Origin: UBA4717 sp045577925
GTDB lineage: Bacteria > Bacillota > Clostridia > Oscillospirales > CAG-272
DNA length: 64,000 bases
Assembly (NCBI GenBank): GCA_045577925.1
Contig: JAZNJH010000031.1
Location: 62,001-126,000, forward strand
Direction of reading: 5' to 3'
The position numbers and the translations under genes are program-made. Every line of letters begins with the position of its first letter. Within the stretch, counting starts at the first letter, position 1. The notes beneath the pieces were generated by a model, which saw only the letters and a program-made list of their open reading frames with translations, was not told where the DNA came from and did no database searches. This document shows, one piece after another, positions 35,736 to 44,065 of the stretch.

Positions 35736-36503
35736 TTACTGTGCAGCGTCAACAATGATCGTGAAGTCTTCTGTTTTAAGAGAAGCACCGCCGATAAGTC
35801 CGCCGTCTACGTTTTCCTTGGAAAGAAGCTCTGCGGCATTCTTTGCATTCATTGAACCGCCGTACTGGATAACAGTTGCATCAGCTTCAGCCTTTGTGTA
35901 TAGCTTTGCAATAACGTTTCTGATGATTGCACAAACTTCTTCTGCCTGATCAGCAGTAGCTGTCTTGCCTGTGCCGATAGCCCATACGGGTTCGTAGGCG
36001 ATGATAACGTTCTTGAGCTGCTCGCTCGTAACGTCCTTGAGAGCGATCTTTGTCTGCATAGACACGATCTCTTCTGTGATACCAAGTTCACGCTCGTCAA
36101 GCATTTCACCAACACAGAGGATAACCTTGAGTCCTGCATTAAGTGCTGCGAGAGTTCTGAGGTTAACAGTTTCATCTGTTTCACCGAAGTACTGTCTGCG
36201 CTCACTGTGACCGATAACAACGTACTCTGCTCCGCATTCAAGAAGCATTTCAGCGGAAATTTCGCCTGTGTAAGCACCGCTTTCCTTGAAGTGTACGTTC
36301 TGCGCGCCAACCTTTACGTTTGTGCCCTTTGCGCTTGCAACTGCGGATGCAATGTCAACGAAGGGTACGCAAAGTACGATTTCGCATTCATTCTTCCCTG
36401 CTACCTTTATTGCAAGCTCTTCGATGAAAGCTGAGGTCTTTGAGGGAGTCATGTTCATTTTCCAATTTCCCGCGATAACGGGACGTCTGAGAGATTTATT
36501 CAT
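35736..36503 (-). CDS. tpiA: Triose-phosphate isomerase
   Basis: Interconverts dihydroxyacetone phosphate and glyceraldehyde 3-phosphate. AGNWKMNMT holds the catalytic Lys, VIGHSERR the electrophilic His, and YEPVWAIGTG the catalytic Glu plus the phosphate loop. The GGSMN and GLIGGASL phosphate-binding turns are intact. Length (255 aa) is normal. It is directly after pgk, in the common glycolytic gene pair. Codon choice is strongly biased, matching an abundant enzyme. AGAAGGAC precedes the ATG. Confidence 0.97.
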   Translation of the reverse strand: MNKSLRRPVIAGNWKMNMTPSKTSAFIEELAIKVAGKNECEIVLCVPFVDIASAVASAKGTNVKVGAQNVHFKESGAYTGEISAEMLLECGAEYVVIGHSERRQYFGETDETVNLRTLAALNAGLKVILCVGEMLDERELGITEEIVSMQTKIALKDVTSEQLKNVIIAYEPVWAIGTGKTATADQAEEVCAIIRNVIAKLYTKAEADATVIQYGGSMNAKNAAELLSKENVDGGLIGGASLKTEDFTIIVDAAQ

Positions 36504-36531
36504 TTTCGTAAGTCCTTCTTAAATATTGTTA

Positions 36532-37830
36532 TTACTTGTTGTTGAGGCAAGCGATACCGGGAAGGTCCTTACCCTCTAAAAATTCAAGTGATGCGCCGCC
36601 GCCTGTGGAGATATGAGTCATCTTGTCAGCATAGCCGAGCTTTTCAACTGCTGCTGCACTGTCTCCACCGCCGATGATCGAGATCGCGCCCGATTCAGCA
36701 ACAGCCTTAGCAACTGTTTCTGTACCTGCTGCAAAGTTCTTCCATTCGGAAACGCCCATCGGTCCGTTCCATACAACTGTTCCGGCGCCCTTAATAGACT
36801 TAGAGAAGAGTTCCTGAGTAATCGGTCCGATGTCAAGTCCCATCCAACCATCCGGGATGGAGTCGGAATAAATTCTCATGTATTCGGTATTTTCGTCGTA
36901 TTCCTTACCTACCATATTGTCTACAGGGAGAAGGAAGTTAACTTTCTTTTCACGAGCCTTTCCAAGAAGCTCAAGAGCAAGATCAAGCTTGTCTTCTTCG
37001 CAGAGAGACGTTCCTGTTGAGTTGCCGAGAGCGCGGAAGAATGTGTAAGCCATACCGCCACCGATGATGAGCGTATCAACCTTTTCAATGAGGTTGTTTA
37101 TAACGCCGATCTTGTCGGAAACCTTAGCGCCGCCTAGTATTGCAACGAAAGGACGAACGGGATTGCTGAGCGCATCACCCATGATCTTGATTTCCTTCTG
37201 GATAAGATAGCCGCATACAGCGTCCTTTATGAATTCTGTAACGCCTGCAGTTGAAGAGTGTGCTCTGTGAGCAGAACCGAATGCATCGTTTACGTAAAGG
37301 TCAGCAAATTCAGCGAGAGCCTTGGAGAACGTAGGATCGTTCTTTGTTTCTCTTGCATCGAAACGAACGTTTTCGATAAGAACAGCTTCGCCGTCCTTAA
37401 GAGCTGCAACCTTTGCCTTTGCATCTTCACCAATAATATCGGTAGCGAACGTTACCTTGCCGTCAAGAAGCTCATTGAGTCTGTCTGCAACAGGCTTGAG
37501 GGTGAACTTAACAGGATCTTCCTTTGCTGCCTTTTCAAGCATCTTAGCCTTAGCTTCTGCCTGTTCTTCAGCAGGAAGTGCCTCTATTTTCGCCTTTTCC
37601 TTCTTTGTAAGTCCGAAGCCTTCTGTAAGAACGGCGTGGGGCTTACCCATGTGCGAGCAAAGGATAACCTTTGCGCCATGCTCTAAAAGGTATTTGATCG
37701 TGGGAATAGCGCTTACGATTCTCTTGTCGCTTGTGATAACGCCGTCCTTGAGCGGTACGTTAAAGTCGCAACGAACGAGAACTCTCTTGCCGGATACTTC
37801 AATATCCTCAATGGTCTTCTTGTTGTACAT
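36532..37830 (-). CDS. pgk: Phosphoglycerate kinase with N-domain insertion
   Basis: Transfers phosphate from 1,3-bisphosphoglycerate to ADP. RVLVRCDFNVPLKDG, SHMGKP, ENVRF and the C-terminal GGGDSAAAVEKLG are intact. The protein has 432 residues against the usual 390-400: about 40 charged residues (roughly 65-108, starting HAVLTEGFGLTKKEKAKIEA) lie between SHMGKP and the normal continuation FTLKPVADRL. The insertion is helical, Ala/Glu/Lys rich and in frame. Function should be normal, since catalytic motifs are unchanged. GAGGTGAAAAC precedes the ATG; tpiA follows after 28 bases. Confidence 0.96.
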   Translation of the reverse strand: MYNKKTIEDIEVSGKRVLVRCDFNVPLKDGVITSDKRIVSAIPTIKYLLEHGAKVILCSHMGKPHAVLTEGFGLTKKEKAKIEALPAEEQAEAKAKMLEKAAKEDPVKFTLKPVADRLNELLDGKVTFATDIIGEDAKAKVAALKDGEAVLIENVRFDARETKNDPTFSKALAEFADLYVNDAFGSAHRAHSSTAGVTEFIKDAVCGYLIQKEIKIMGDALSNPVRPFVAILGGAKVSDKIGVINNLIEKVDTLIIGGGMAYTFFRALGNSTGTSLCEEDKLDLALELLGKAREKKVNFLLPVDNMVGKEYDENTEYMRIYSDSIPDGWMGLDIGPITQELFSKSIKGAGTVVWNGPMGVSEWKNFAAGTETVAKAVAESGAISIIGGGDSAAAVEKLGYADKMTHISTGGGASLEFLEGKDLPGIACLNNK

Positions 37831-37904
37831 GTTTTCACCTCAAAAATAAAATTTTACATAGTTAATTATGCGTGCATTTTGCCGCAAAAATTCTCACGGC
37901 TAAT

Positions 37905-37933
37905 ATTGTATCATATTTTATCGAATTTGGCAA
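37905..37933 (-). promoter_or_regulatory. Sigma-A promoter for pgk-tpiA
   Basis: On the minus strand TTGCCA, a 17-base spacer and TACAAT about 75 bases upstream of the pgk ATG. Confidence 0.65.
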
Positions 37934-37978
37934 GCATATTTTGTTAAAAAAACAACGAATACCGTCTTAATTTGTTTT

Positions 37979-38794
37979 TTATCCCATTAGAGTGCTGATA
38001 CCGAAATAAACAAATACTATTACTGCCAATATTATTCTGTAATAACCGAAAAATTTAAAATCATGTTTTTTTACATATTCTACAAGAAATTTCATAGAAA
38101 TCAGGGATACGACGTATGCTACAAGCATTCCCGTAATCAGCACAAGCAAGTTTTCAGTGCTGAAAAGGTCAAGATTTGTGATGATTTTCAAGAAACTGAC
38201 ACCGAACATAACAGGGATTGCAAGGAAAAATGAAAATTCAGCCGCAAGCTCACGCGAACATCCGATTATCATTGCACCAAGTATTGTAGCGCCTGAGCGT
38301 GATGTCCCGGGTATTATCGAAAGGACCTGGAACAGTCCGATTATTATAGCGGTCTTATATGAAAGTTCCTTCATTGAAACAATCTTGATAGAACTGTTCC
38401 TGTTTTCAACTATTATAAACGCAATGCCATATATAAGCAGTGTCGCACCGACAACATACCAAGTTTCAATCTTTTCCATAAAGTTGTCAAGCGCCAGCCC
38501 GAACACAGCGGCGGGTAGGCAGGCGATTATTACCTTAAACCACATCTGCCACGTGTTGCGTTTCTCGGTTTCGCTTTTTGACGGTGCAAATGGGTTGAGT
38601 CGCCTAAAATAGAGTGTGACGACCGCGAGTATTGCTCCAAGCTGTATAACGTAAATATAAAGATCGCTGCTTGTAAAGCCTGAGTTATTTATAAACTCAT
38701 TTACAAGAATCATATGTCCCGTTGAGCTGATAGGTAACCATTCGGTTATTCCCTCAACTATACCTAGCAAAAGCGATTTAAGAACTTCGATCAT
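37979..38794 (-). CDS. uppP: Undecaprenyl-diphosphatase UppP (BacA)
   Basis: Integral membrane phosphatase recycling undecaprenyl diphosphate for peptidoglycan synthesis; it also confers bacitracin tolerance. The active-site motifs EGITEWLPISSTGH near the N-terminus and IPGTSRSGATILGAMI in the middle are intact. About eight hydrophobic segments and a length of 271 residues fit the family. GGAGG precedes the ATG. It ends the leftward mutS-like-lrp-aminotransferase-U32 operon, 11 bases after the U32 gene. Confidence 0.96.
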   Translation of the reverse strand: MIEVLKSLLLGIVEGITEWLPISSTGHMILVNEFINNSGFTSSDLYIYVIQLGAILAVVTLYFRRLNPFAPSKSETEKRNTWQMWFKVIIACLPAAVFGLALDNFMEKIETWYVVGATLLIYGIAFIIVENRNSSIKIVSMKELSYKTAIIIGLFQVLSIIPGTSRSGATILGAMIIGCSRELAAEFSFFLAIPVMFGVSFLKIITNLDLFSTENLLVLITGMLVAYVVSLISMKFLVEYVKKHDFKFFGYYRIILAVIVFVYFGISTLMG

Positions 38795-38805
38795 GATAAC
38801 CTCCG

Positions 38806-40032
38806 TTAGTCGCCTGAGCGCATTATATCGCCCGGTTTTACTTCAAAAGGAACTTTTACATAAAATTTCATGAACGGATGAGGAGCACTTTCAAGCGGAA
38901 GCATGTTTTCATCAAACATCTCATCAAGAGTTAATCCGCGGCCGCATTTACCGGGAGATATTATTTCTGCGTTTGTTCCCCTGACTGCCTTGTTTCTTTG
39001 AATGAATAGTGCAAGACCACTTTGAGCGTCATAACCCTGTGCAATAGCAAGATACGCCTTTTCACGCAAATACCCGGGTGTTGTACACGTTTTTGCATCG
39101 TCAAGCGGGCGGTCATAATAGAAGCCTGTTGCGTACTCACGGTGGCTTACGCTGTCAAGCTCTTTGGACCACAACGGGTTAAACTTATATTTCTCGGGAT
39201 CACGCAGATACTCATCTATCGCCATTCTGTACGTGTTTGTAACGACGGCGGTATAGTAAGCGCTTTTCATTCTGCCTTCGATTTTGAAGCTTGTTATGCC
39301 CGATTTTACAAGCTCAGGAATGTGTTCTATCATACACATGTCTTTTGAACTCATAATAAACGTTCCGTTTTTGTCCTGTTCTAACGGCAAAACGTCATCA
39401 GGGCGTTTTTCTTCAAAGACTTCAAAGTTCCAACGGCAAGGTTGAGCGCATCTTCCACGATTTGCATCCCTGTTTGTGAAGTGTTGCGAAAGCAAACATC
39501 TTCCGCTGTAAGATATACACATTGAGCCGTGTATAAATGCTTCGAGCTCAAGCTCATCGGGTATATTGGCTCTTATCTTGAGTATCTCGTCAAAGGTGAG
39601 CTCGCGGGCAAGAACTACTCTTTTTGCTCCAAGCTTCATCCACTGTATTGAAGCCTCGGCACTTACTATACTTGCCTGTGTTGATATGTGAAGTTCTGTG
39701 TCCGGTAGGTACTCCTTGACGAGCGCGATGACACCGAGGTCAACACAAATTACAGCATCAGGAGGAGTTGTTGACAAGAAGCTTAAGTACTCGCGCAGAC
39801 TTTCGTATTCGTCAGGATGCGGCATCGTGTTAAGCGTAATATAAACGCGTACGCCTCTATCGTGAGCGTACTCTATTGCTTCTTTTAATTCTTCATTTGT
39901 AAAATTATCGGCAGCAGCGCGCATGCCGAAGTCATTGCCTGCAAGATATACAGCATCAGCGCCGTATAATATAGCACTTTTCATTTTTTCAAAGTTGCCT
40001 GCAGGCGACAAAAGCTCGGGTTTGTTTGGCAT
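38806..40032 (-). CDS. trhP: U32 peptidase-like protein, probable tRNA hydroxylase TrhP
   Basis: A 408-residue U32 family protein. It starts PELLSPAGNFEKMKSAILYG and carries the U32 signature GSMCISYSGRCLLS with the Cys-rich NRGRCAQPCRW. Members formerly called collagenases (YegQ, YrrO) act in 5-hydroxyuridine formation at wobble U34 of tRNA, using prephenate. The start is the ATG behind AGAAAGG; a GTG twelve codons earlier lies inside the aminotransferase gene and has no ribosome site. Normal length for the YegQ/YrrO group. The small TIM-barrel companion YrrN is not next to it. Confidence 0.88.
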   Translation of the reverse strand: MPNKPELLSPAGNFEKMKSAILYGADAVYLAGNDFGMRAAADNFTNEELKEAIEYAHDRGVRVYITLNTMPHPDEYESLREYLSFLSTTPPDAVICVDLGVIALVKEYLPDTELHISTQASIVSAEASIQWMKLGAKRVVLARELTFDEILKIRANIPDELELEAFIHGSMCISYSGRCLLSQHFTNRDANRGRCAQPCRWNFEVFEEKRPDDVLPLEQDKNGTFIMSSKDMCMIEHIPELVKSGITSFKIEGRMKSAYYTAVVTNTYRMAIDEYLRDPEKYKFNPLWSKELDSVSHREYATGFYYDRPLDDAKTCTTPGYLREKAYLAIAQGYDAQSGLALFIQRNKAVRGTNAEIISPGKCGRGLTLDEMFDENMLPLESAPHPFMKFYVKVPFEVKPGDIMRSGD

Positions 40033-40049
40033 ACGTATCTGCCTTTCTG

Positions 40050-41234
40050 TCAGTTTATTTTTCCACACTTAAGTTCGTCTAAAAATTCTTCCATACGCTC
40101 AAGTGCCTGAGATATATGCTTTACAGAATATGCATATGAAATTCTTGCAAAGCCCTCTCCGCAATCACCAAATGCTGTACCTGGTACTATCGCTACCTTT
40201 TTACTGTAAAGAAGTTTTTCGGCAAATTCTTCACTGGAAAGTCCCGATTTGCCAACACTTGGGAAAGCATAAAACGCCCCCTCGGGCTCGAAGCAGTCAA
40301 GACCGATACAGTTAAGTCCGTCAACGAGGAATTTTCTTCTGCGGTTATATTCCTCAGCCATTTCTGCTATGTCTGCGTCCCCGTTTTTCATGGCTTCAAT
40401 AGCGGCAAATTGGCTTGTAGTGGGTGCGCACATTATTGCGTATTGATGTATTTTGAGCATTTGATTAACAAGCTCGCGCGGACCTGCGAGATAACCGAGT
40501 CGCCAGCCTGTCATAGCATACGCCTTTGAAAAACCACTTACTACAATAGTTCTGTCCTTCATCGAAGGAATTGATGCGATAGATGTGTGGCTTAATCCGT
40601 ATGTAAGCTCTGCGTATATTTCATCCGATAGAACGACCGCATTTGTCTTTTCAATAACCTTTGCAAGAGCTTCAAGCTCGCTCTTTGTAAGTATAGCTCC
40701 CGTCGGGTTATTCGGGAAAGGAATAACGATCATTTTTGTTTTAGGTGTAATTGCGGCAGCAAGTGCTTCGGGGGTTAATTTGAAATTATCCTCTGCTTTT
40801 GTTTCAACGAATACCGGTTTGCCATGCGAAAGCTCGACTATTGGTCCATAGCAAACGAACGAGGGCACAGGTATTATAACTTCGTCGTCTGTATCGATTA
40901 TAGCTCTGACAGCTAAATCTATTGCTTCGCTTCCGCCAACGGTTACGATAACCTCGTCTTTGGGCGAGTATTTAAGAGTAAAGCGACGCTCAAGATATTC
41001 TGAAATTGCCTCGCGAAGCGCAGGCATACCGCTGTTTCCCGTATAATAAGTTTTGCCGCCTTCAAGGCTTGTTATAGCTGCATCTCTTATATGGCGAGGA
41101 GTTACGAAATCAGGTTCTCCTACAGTAAGAGATATAACGTCATCCATATCGTTGAGTAAATCAAAAAACTTACGTATTCCCGACGGCTTTATCTCCAAGA
41201 TGCGCTTTGGTATAATTTTACTTGACTCTATCAT
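40050..41234 (-). CDS. Class I/II pyridoxal-phosphate aminotransferase
   Basis: A 394-residue fold-type I aminotransferase. The substrate-arm region reads ISLTVGEPDFVTP, the ring-binding FPNNPTGA follows, and the Schiff-base Lys lies in VVSGFSKAYAMTGWRLGY. The layout matches the aspartate/aromatic aminotransferase subgroup; the specific amino acid cannot be told. Its ATG overlaps the TGA of the upstream Lrp-type regulator (ATGA), so the regulator probably controls it, a common pairing in Clostridia. Confidence 0.92.
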   Translation of the reverse strand: MIESSKIIPKRILEIKPSGIRKFFDLLNDMDDVISLTVGEPDFVTPRHIRDAAITSLEGGKTYYTGNSGMPALREAISEYLERRFTLKYSPKDEVIVTVGGSEAIDLAVRAIIDTDDEVIIPVPSFVCYGPIVELSHGKPVFVETKAEDNFKLTPEALAAAITPKTKMIVIPFPNNPTGAILTKSELEALAKVIEKTNAVVLSDEIYAELTYGLSHTSIASIPSMKDRTIVVSGFSKAYAMTGWRLGYLAGPRELVNQMLKIHQYAIMCAPTTSQFAAIEAMKNGDADIAEMAEEYNRRRKFLVDGLNCIGLDCFEPEGAFYAFPSVGKSGLSSEEFAEKLLYSKKVAIVPGTAFGDCGEGFARISYAYSVKHISQALERMEEFLDELKCGKIN

Positions 41235-41710
41235 ATCGAGAACATACCTCTCTCGTCTTTTTGAGGCATATCGTAGATTACGCCTTTGTCCTTATACTTT
41301 TTGAGAACAAAATGCGTTGCGGTTGCGGTGATGTTATTAAGCGGCGCAAGCTTTCTTGCTACGAACGTTGCAACTTCCTTGAGCGTTTTGCCTTCGATGA
41401 TAAGCGCAAGATCAAAGCCGCCCGACATAAGATAGAGCGATTGAACTTCAGGATAGTTATAAATTTTTTCTGCAATTCTGTCGAATCCTCCGTCGCACTG
41501 TGGTGTAACCTTAAGCTCAATAAGTGCGCTTACGTATTCCCTGTCAGTCTTATCCCAGTCTATAATCGTTTTGTATCCGAGAATAACACCGTCTTTTTCA
41601 TATGCTTTTATTGCATTTTTTATGTCGCCGACTTCTTTGTCAAGCATTGTTGCAAGCTGTTCCTTTGTAAGAGTGCTGTCGTTTTCAAGTAATGTAAGAA
41701 GCTTATCCAT
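41231..41710 (-). CDS. Lrp/AsnC family transcriptional regulator
   Basis: A 159-residue regulator: an N-terminal winged helix (LLENDSTLTKEQLATMLDK) and a C-terminal RAM ligand-binding domain (YVSALIELKVTP through GGFDLALIIEG). Such proteins form octamers sensing amino acids. Translation is coupled on both sides: its start overlaps mutS-like by 8 bases and its stop overlaps the aminotransferase. Autoregulation of the operon is plausible. No operator was identified. Confidence 0.92.
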   Translation of the reverse strand: MDKLLTLLENDSTLTKEQLATMLDKEVGDIKNAIKAYEKDGVILGYKTIIDWDKTDREYVSALIELKVTPQCDGGFDRIAEKIYNYPEVQSLYLMSGGFDLALIIEGKTLKEVATFVARKLAPLNNITATATHFVLKKYKDKGVIYDMPQKDERGMFSI

Positions 41711-43310
41711 TATTTTTCTCCTTTTGTTTTAATACTTTATTTCGTATCAGTTCGGAAGAAAGTCCGTATTTTTCTGCGATATCTCGGGCATATGATTTCC
41801 CGTCAGGCTTTGCACGTACGATTTCAAAACTGCGTTCGCTTCCTTTTATTCCGGCTACAAGCGTATCCACAAGTACACCGCCTTCAGCTTTGGCAGTTTC
41901 GTTTATTTCTTCTACTCTTGCGGACAACTCATGAAGATGAGTTGAAAAAAGGCATCTGCATTTCACGAGCGAGAATCCGGTGAGCACCTCAGAAGCTATG
42001 TATGATGCTTCATACGATCCCGTTGACGAGAGGGATTCATCAAGTAAAACTAGCGAATATTCACTGACCTTATCAAATATTGTATTCAGACGTTCGCATT
42101 CTTCTCCAAGTCTTCCCTTGTCTATCGTATCTTCAGCTTCGGTTGGAAAATGCGTGTAAACAGACTCTACGGGACTAATTCTTGCTTTGTCTGCGGTAAC
42201 GGGCAGACCTAACTGTGCCATAGCCTGAGCAAGACCCAGTGCACAGGTTATGACTGATTTTCCTCCCCTGTTAGGACCTGTCAGAATATATATCATACCG
42301 TTTTCATCGAAAACAAGATCATTTTTGATCATTTTTGCATCGGTTTTTAACGCCACACAGGGATTATATAGCCCGTAAAGCTCACATTTTTTATCTGAAA
42401 GCTCGCATATTTCAGGGAAAGTCAGTGTCAGACCGCGATCTTTCAACGCACGGAGAAGCTTTGTGCTTTTGACTAAGAATTCTATTTCCGGTATAATTTT
42501 CAATAAAAAGTCGGTGTTTTCAAGCACATATGAGCGAACGATAGTACGCCATGATCTTACTGATGATTTAAAAATATCAGAAAGTGCGTTATTAAGTGCA
42601 TTACTTAAAGCGAAAAACTGGTTTTCATTCTGTCCTTTTGAACTCGGAACAAGAGGCGCTATGCACGTATAATCGTCATCCTTGAAATCAAGTCTGAGAA
42701 TTTTATCAATAACCGTTCCTGATTTGAATTTTTCAGGGTTAAGGCTTATAACGCCGGCATCAGTTGGCCTGAGCTCGTTATCAAGGTTCACACCGATTGC
42801 TACACTTTTTACTTCGTGTACTTTTGAAGTAAGCTCATCAAGACGTTTGTTAAGTTGCTTATAGTAATCACTATCAGCAAGCTCTTTAACCGCTTGTGCC
42901 ATTTTCAAGAAAGCAGAGCTTTTTACTTTATCACAAAGCGGAAGAAAATCGCGTCTGAGCTTTTCTACACATTCTATGTAAAGTTCAATTTCAGTTATAC
43001 TGTACAGATAATTTTCTTTAGCTCCGAGTTCGCCCTGAACACGCCTTAATTCCGAAACGTCAGAAAGCATAGGAAGTATATCGAGCAAAAGTGTCGAAAG
43101 CTCAGGTATATCCAGCATATCCTTAACAGTTTCTTGCCTGAACCTGATAGTGTCAACATCAGCAGTAAAGTATTCACTAAGCGATCCGTTTTTCAGATTT
43201 ATCAGATAATCAAGTTCGATTGCTTCGATAGTTTCCCTTGATATGTTAACTGAGTCACCACTCAGGTTATCGCATTCGGGATATATCAGACTAAATGGCT
43301 TGTTTATCAT
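41703..43310 (-). CDS. MutS-family ATPase (non-canonical)
   Basis: A 535-residue protein whose C-terminal half is the MutS core ATPase: Walker A LTGPNRGGKSVITCALG near residue 345, Walker B LVLLDESLSSTGS, and FSTHLHEL. The N-terminal half keeps the lever/clamp-like helices but lacks the mismatch-binding Phe-x-Glu domain, and there is no C-terminal Smr nuclease, so it is neither MutS1 nor MutS2. Stand-alone MutS-like ATPases of this size occur in Clostridia with unknown role. It is the first gene of the lrp-aminotransferase operon, an unusual setting for DNA repair. Confidence 0.85.
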   Translation of the reverse strand: MINKPFSLIYPECDNLSGDSVNISRETIEAIELDYLINLKNGSLSEYFTADVDTIRFRQETVKDMLDIPELSTLLLDILPMLSDVSELRRVQGELGAKENYLYSITEIELYIECVEKLRRDFLPLCDKVKSSAFLKMAQAVKELADSDYYKQLNKRLDELTSKVHEVKSVAIGVNLDNELRPTDAGVISLNPEKFKSGTVIDKILRLDFKDDDYTCIAPLVPSSKGQNENQFFALSNALNNALSDIFKSSVRSWRTIVRSYVLENTDFLLKIIPEIEFLVKSTKLLRALKDRGLTLTFPEICELSDKKCELYGLYNPCVALKTDAKMIKNDLVFDENGMIYILTGPNRGGKSVITCALGLAQAMAQLGLPVTADKARISPVESVYTHFPTEAEDTIDKGRLGEECERLNTIFDKVSEYSLVLLDESLSSTGSYEASYIASEVLTGFSLVKCRCLFSTHLHELSARVEEINETAKAEGGVLVDTLVAGIKGSERSFEIVRAKPDGKSYARDIAEKYGLSSELIRNKVLKQKEKNNG

Positions 43311-43350
43311 CAGATTTACGCGCCTTTCTTAAAATAACATAATTATATTT

Positions 43351-43379
43351 ATTATAGCACACTTATCACCTATATGCAA
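43351..43379 (-). promoter_or_regulatory. Sigma-A promoter for the mutS-like operon
   Basis: On the minus strand TTGCAT, a 17-base spacer and TATAAT, about 40 bases before the ATG. Confidence 0.7.
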
Positions 43380-43409
43380 TAATAATGAAATAAAATTAAT
43401 ATTATTTTG

Positions 43410-43442
43410 CAAAAAAAGAGCCGACGTTTTTATATCGGCTCT
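43410..43442 (-). terminator. Terminator of the cyclophilin gene
   Basis: AGAGCCGA and TCGGCTCT form an 8-bp stem; on the minus strand a run of seven U follows. It lies directly after the cyclophilin stop. Confidence 0.87.
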
Positions 43443-43449
43443 CTTTAAA

Positions 43450-43923
43450 TTATTCTACTATTGTTATTTTTTTGATTACCTGATCAAATCTCGGTCTGTC
43501 CATATGATCGGTTCCTGTTTCTGCAATCTCATCAACAGTTTCTATTCCTTCAACAACATAACCGAATGCGGCATACTGACCGTCAAGAAAACAGGAATCC
43601 TTATGGCAGATAAAGAACTGAGAGCTTGCGCTGTCAAACATCTGGCTGCGAGCCATTGATATAACACCGCGCTTATGCGAAAGGTCATTTTCAACACCGT
43701 TCGCGGCAAACTCTCCTTTTATGTTTGTTCCGCTTCCACCGCAGCCTGTACCGGTAGGGTCACCACCCTGAATCATGAAATCACGGATAACTCTGTGAAA
43801 TATAAGTCCGTCATAAAAACCTTTTTTAACAAGCTCTTCAAAATTTTTGCATGTTATCGGAGCTTTGTCGGGGCAAAGTTCCATTTTTATTGTATTGCCG
43901 TTTTCCATTTCAATAAGAATCAT
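43450..43923 (-). CDS. Cyclophilin-type peptidyl-prolyl isomerase
   Basis: A 157-residue cytosolic cyclophilin accelerating cis-trans isomerisation of X-Pro bonds. FHRVIRDFMIQGGDPTGTG contains the catalytic Arg, FFICHKDSCFLDGQYAAFG the substrate groove. No signal peptide, so intracellular. Length is normal for bacterial single-domain enzymes. It is transcribed alone, divergent from the MFS gene, with both promoters packed in a 70-base region. Confidence 0.93.
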   Translation of the reverse strand: MILIEMENGNTIKMELCPDKAPITCKNFEELVKKGFYDGLIFHRVIRDFMIQGGDPTGTGCGGSGTNIKGEFAANGVENDLSHKRGVISMARSQMFDSASSQFFICHKDSCFLDGQYAAFGYVVEGIETVDEIAETGTDHMDRPRFDQVIKKITIVE

Positions 43924-43956
43924 TATTAAATCCTCACTTTCATATATTACGGTAAC

Positions 43957-43985
43957 AGTATAACAAATTTTGTTATTATAGTCAA
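43957..43985 (-). promoter_or_regulatory. Sigma-A promoter for the cyclophilin gene
   Basis: On the minus strand TTGACT, a 17-base spacer and TATACT. The spacer contains the palindrome AACAAATTTTGTT, which could be an operator. Confidence 0.72.
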
Positions 43986-44000
43986 TACATTTTTAAGACC

Positions 44001-44029
44001 TTGACAATTTTTGCAAAATAAGGTATTAT
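44001..44029 (+). promoter_or_regulatory. Sigma-A promoter for the MFS gene
   Basis: TTGACA, a 17-base spacer and TATTAT about 40 bases before the ATG. Confidence 0.78.
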
Positions 44030-44065
44030 GTTTTTTTGATAGGTATAAATCGGAGGTGCTATTTA

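Noticed and set aside
43962..43976. TAACAAATTTTGTTA as a Rex redox-repressor site
   Set aside because: It is a palindrome but does not have the spaced TTGT...ACAA half-sites, and it controls cyclophilin or an MFS gene, not ldh.
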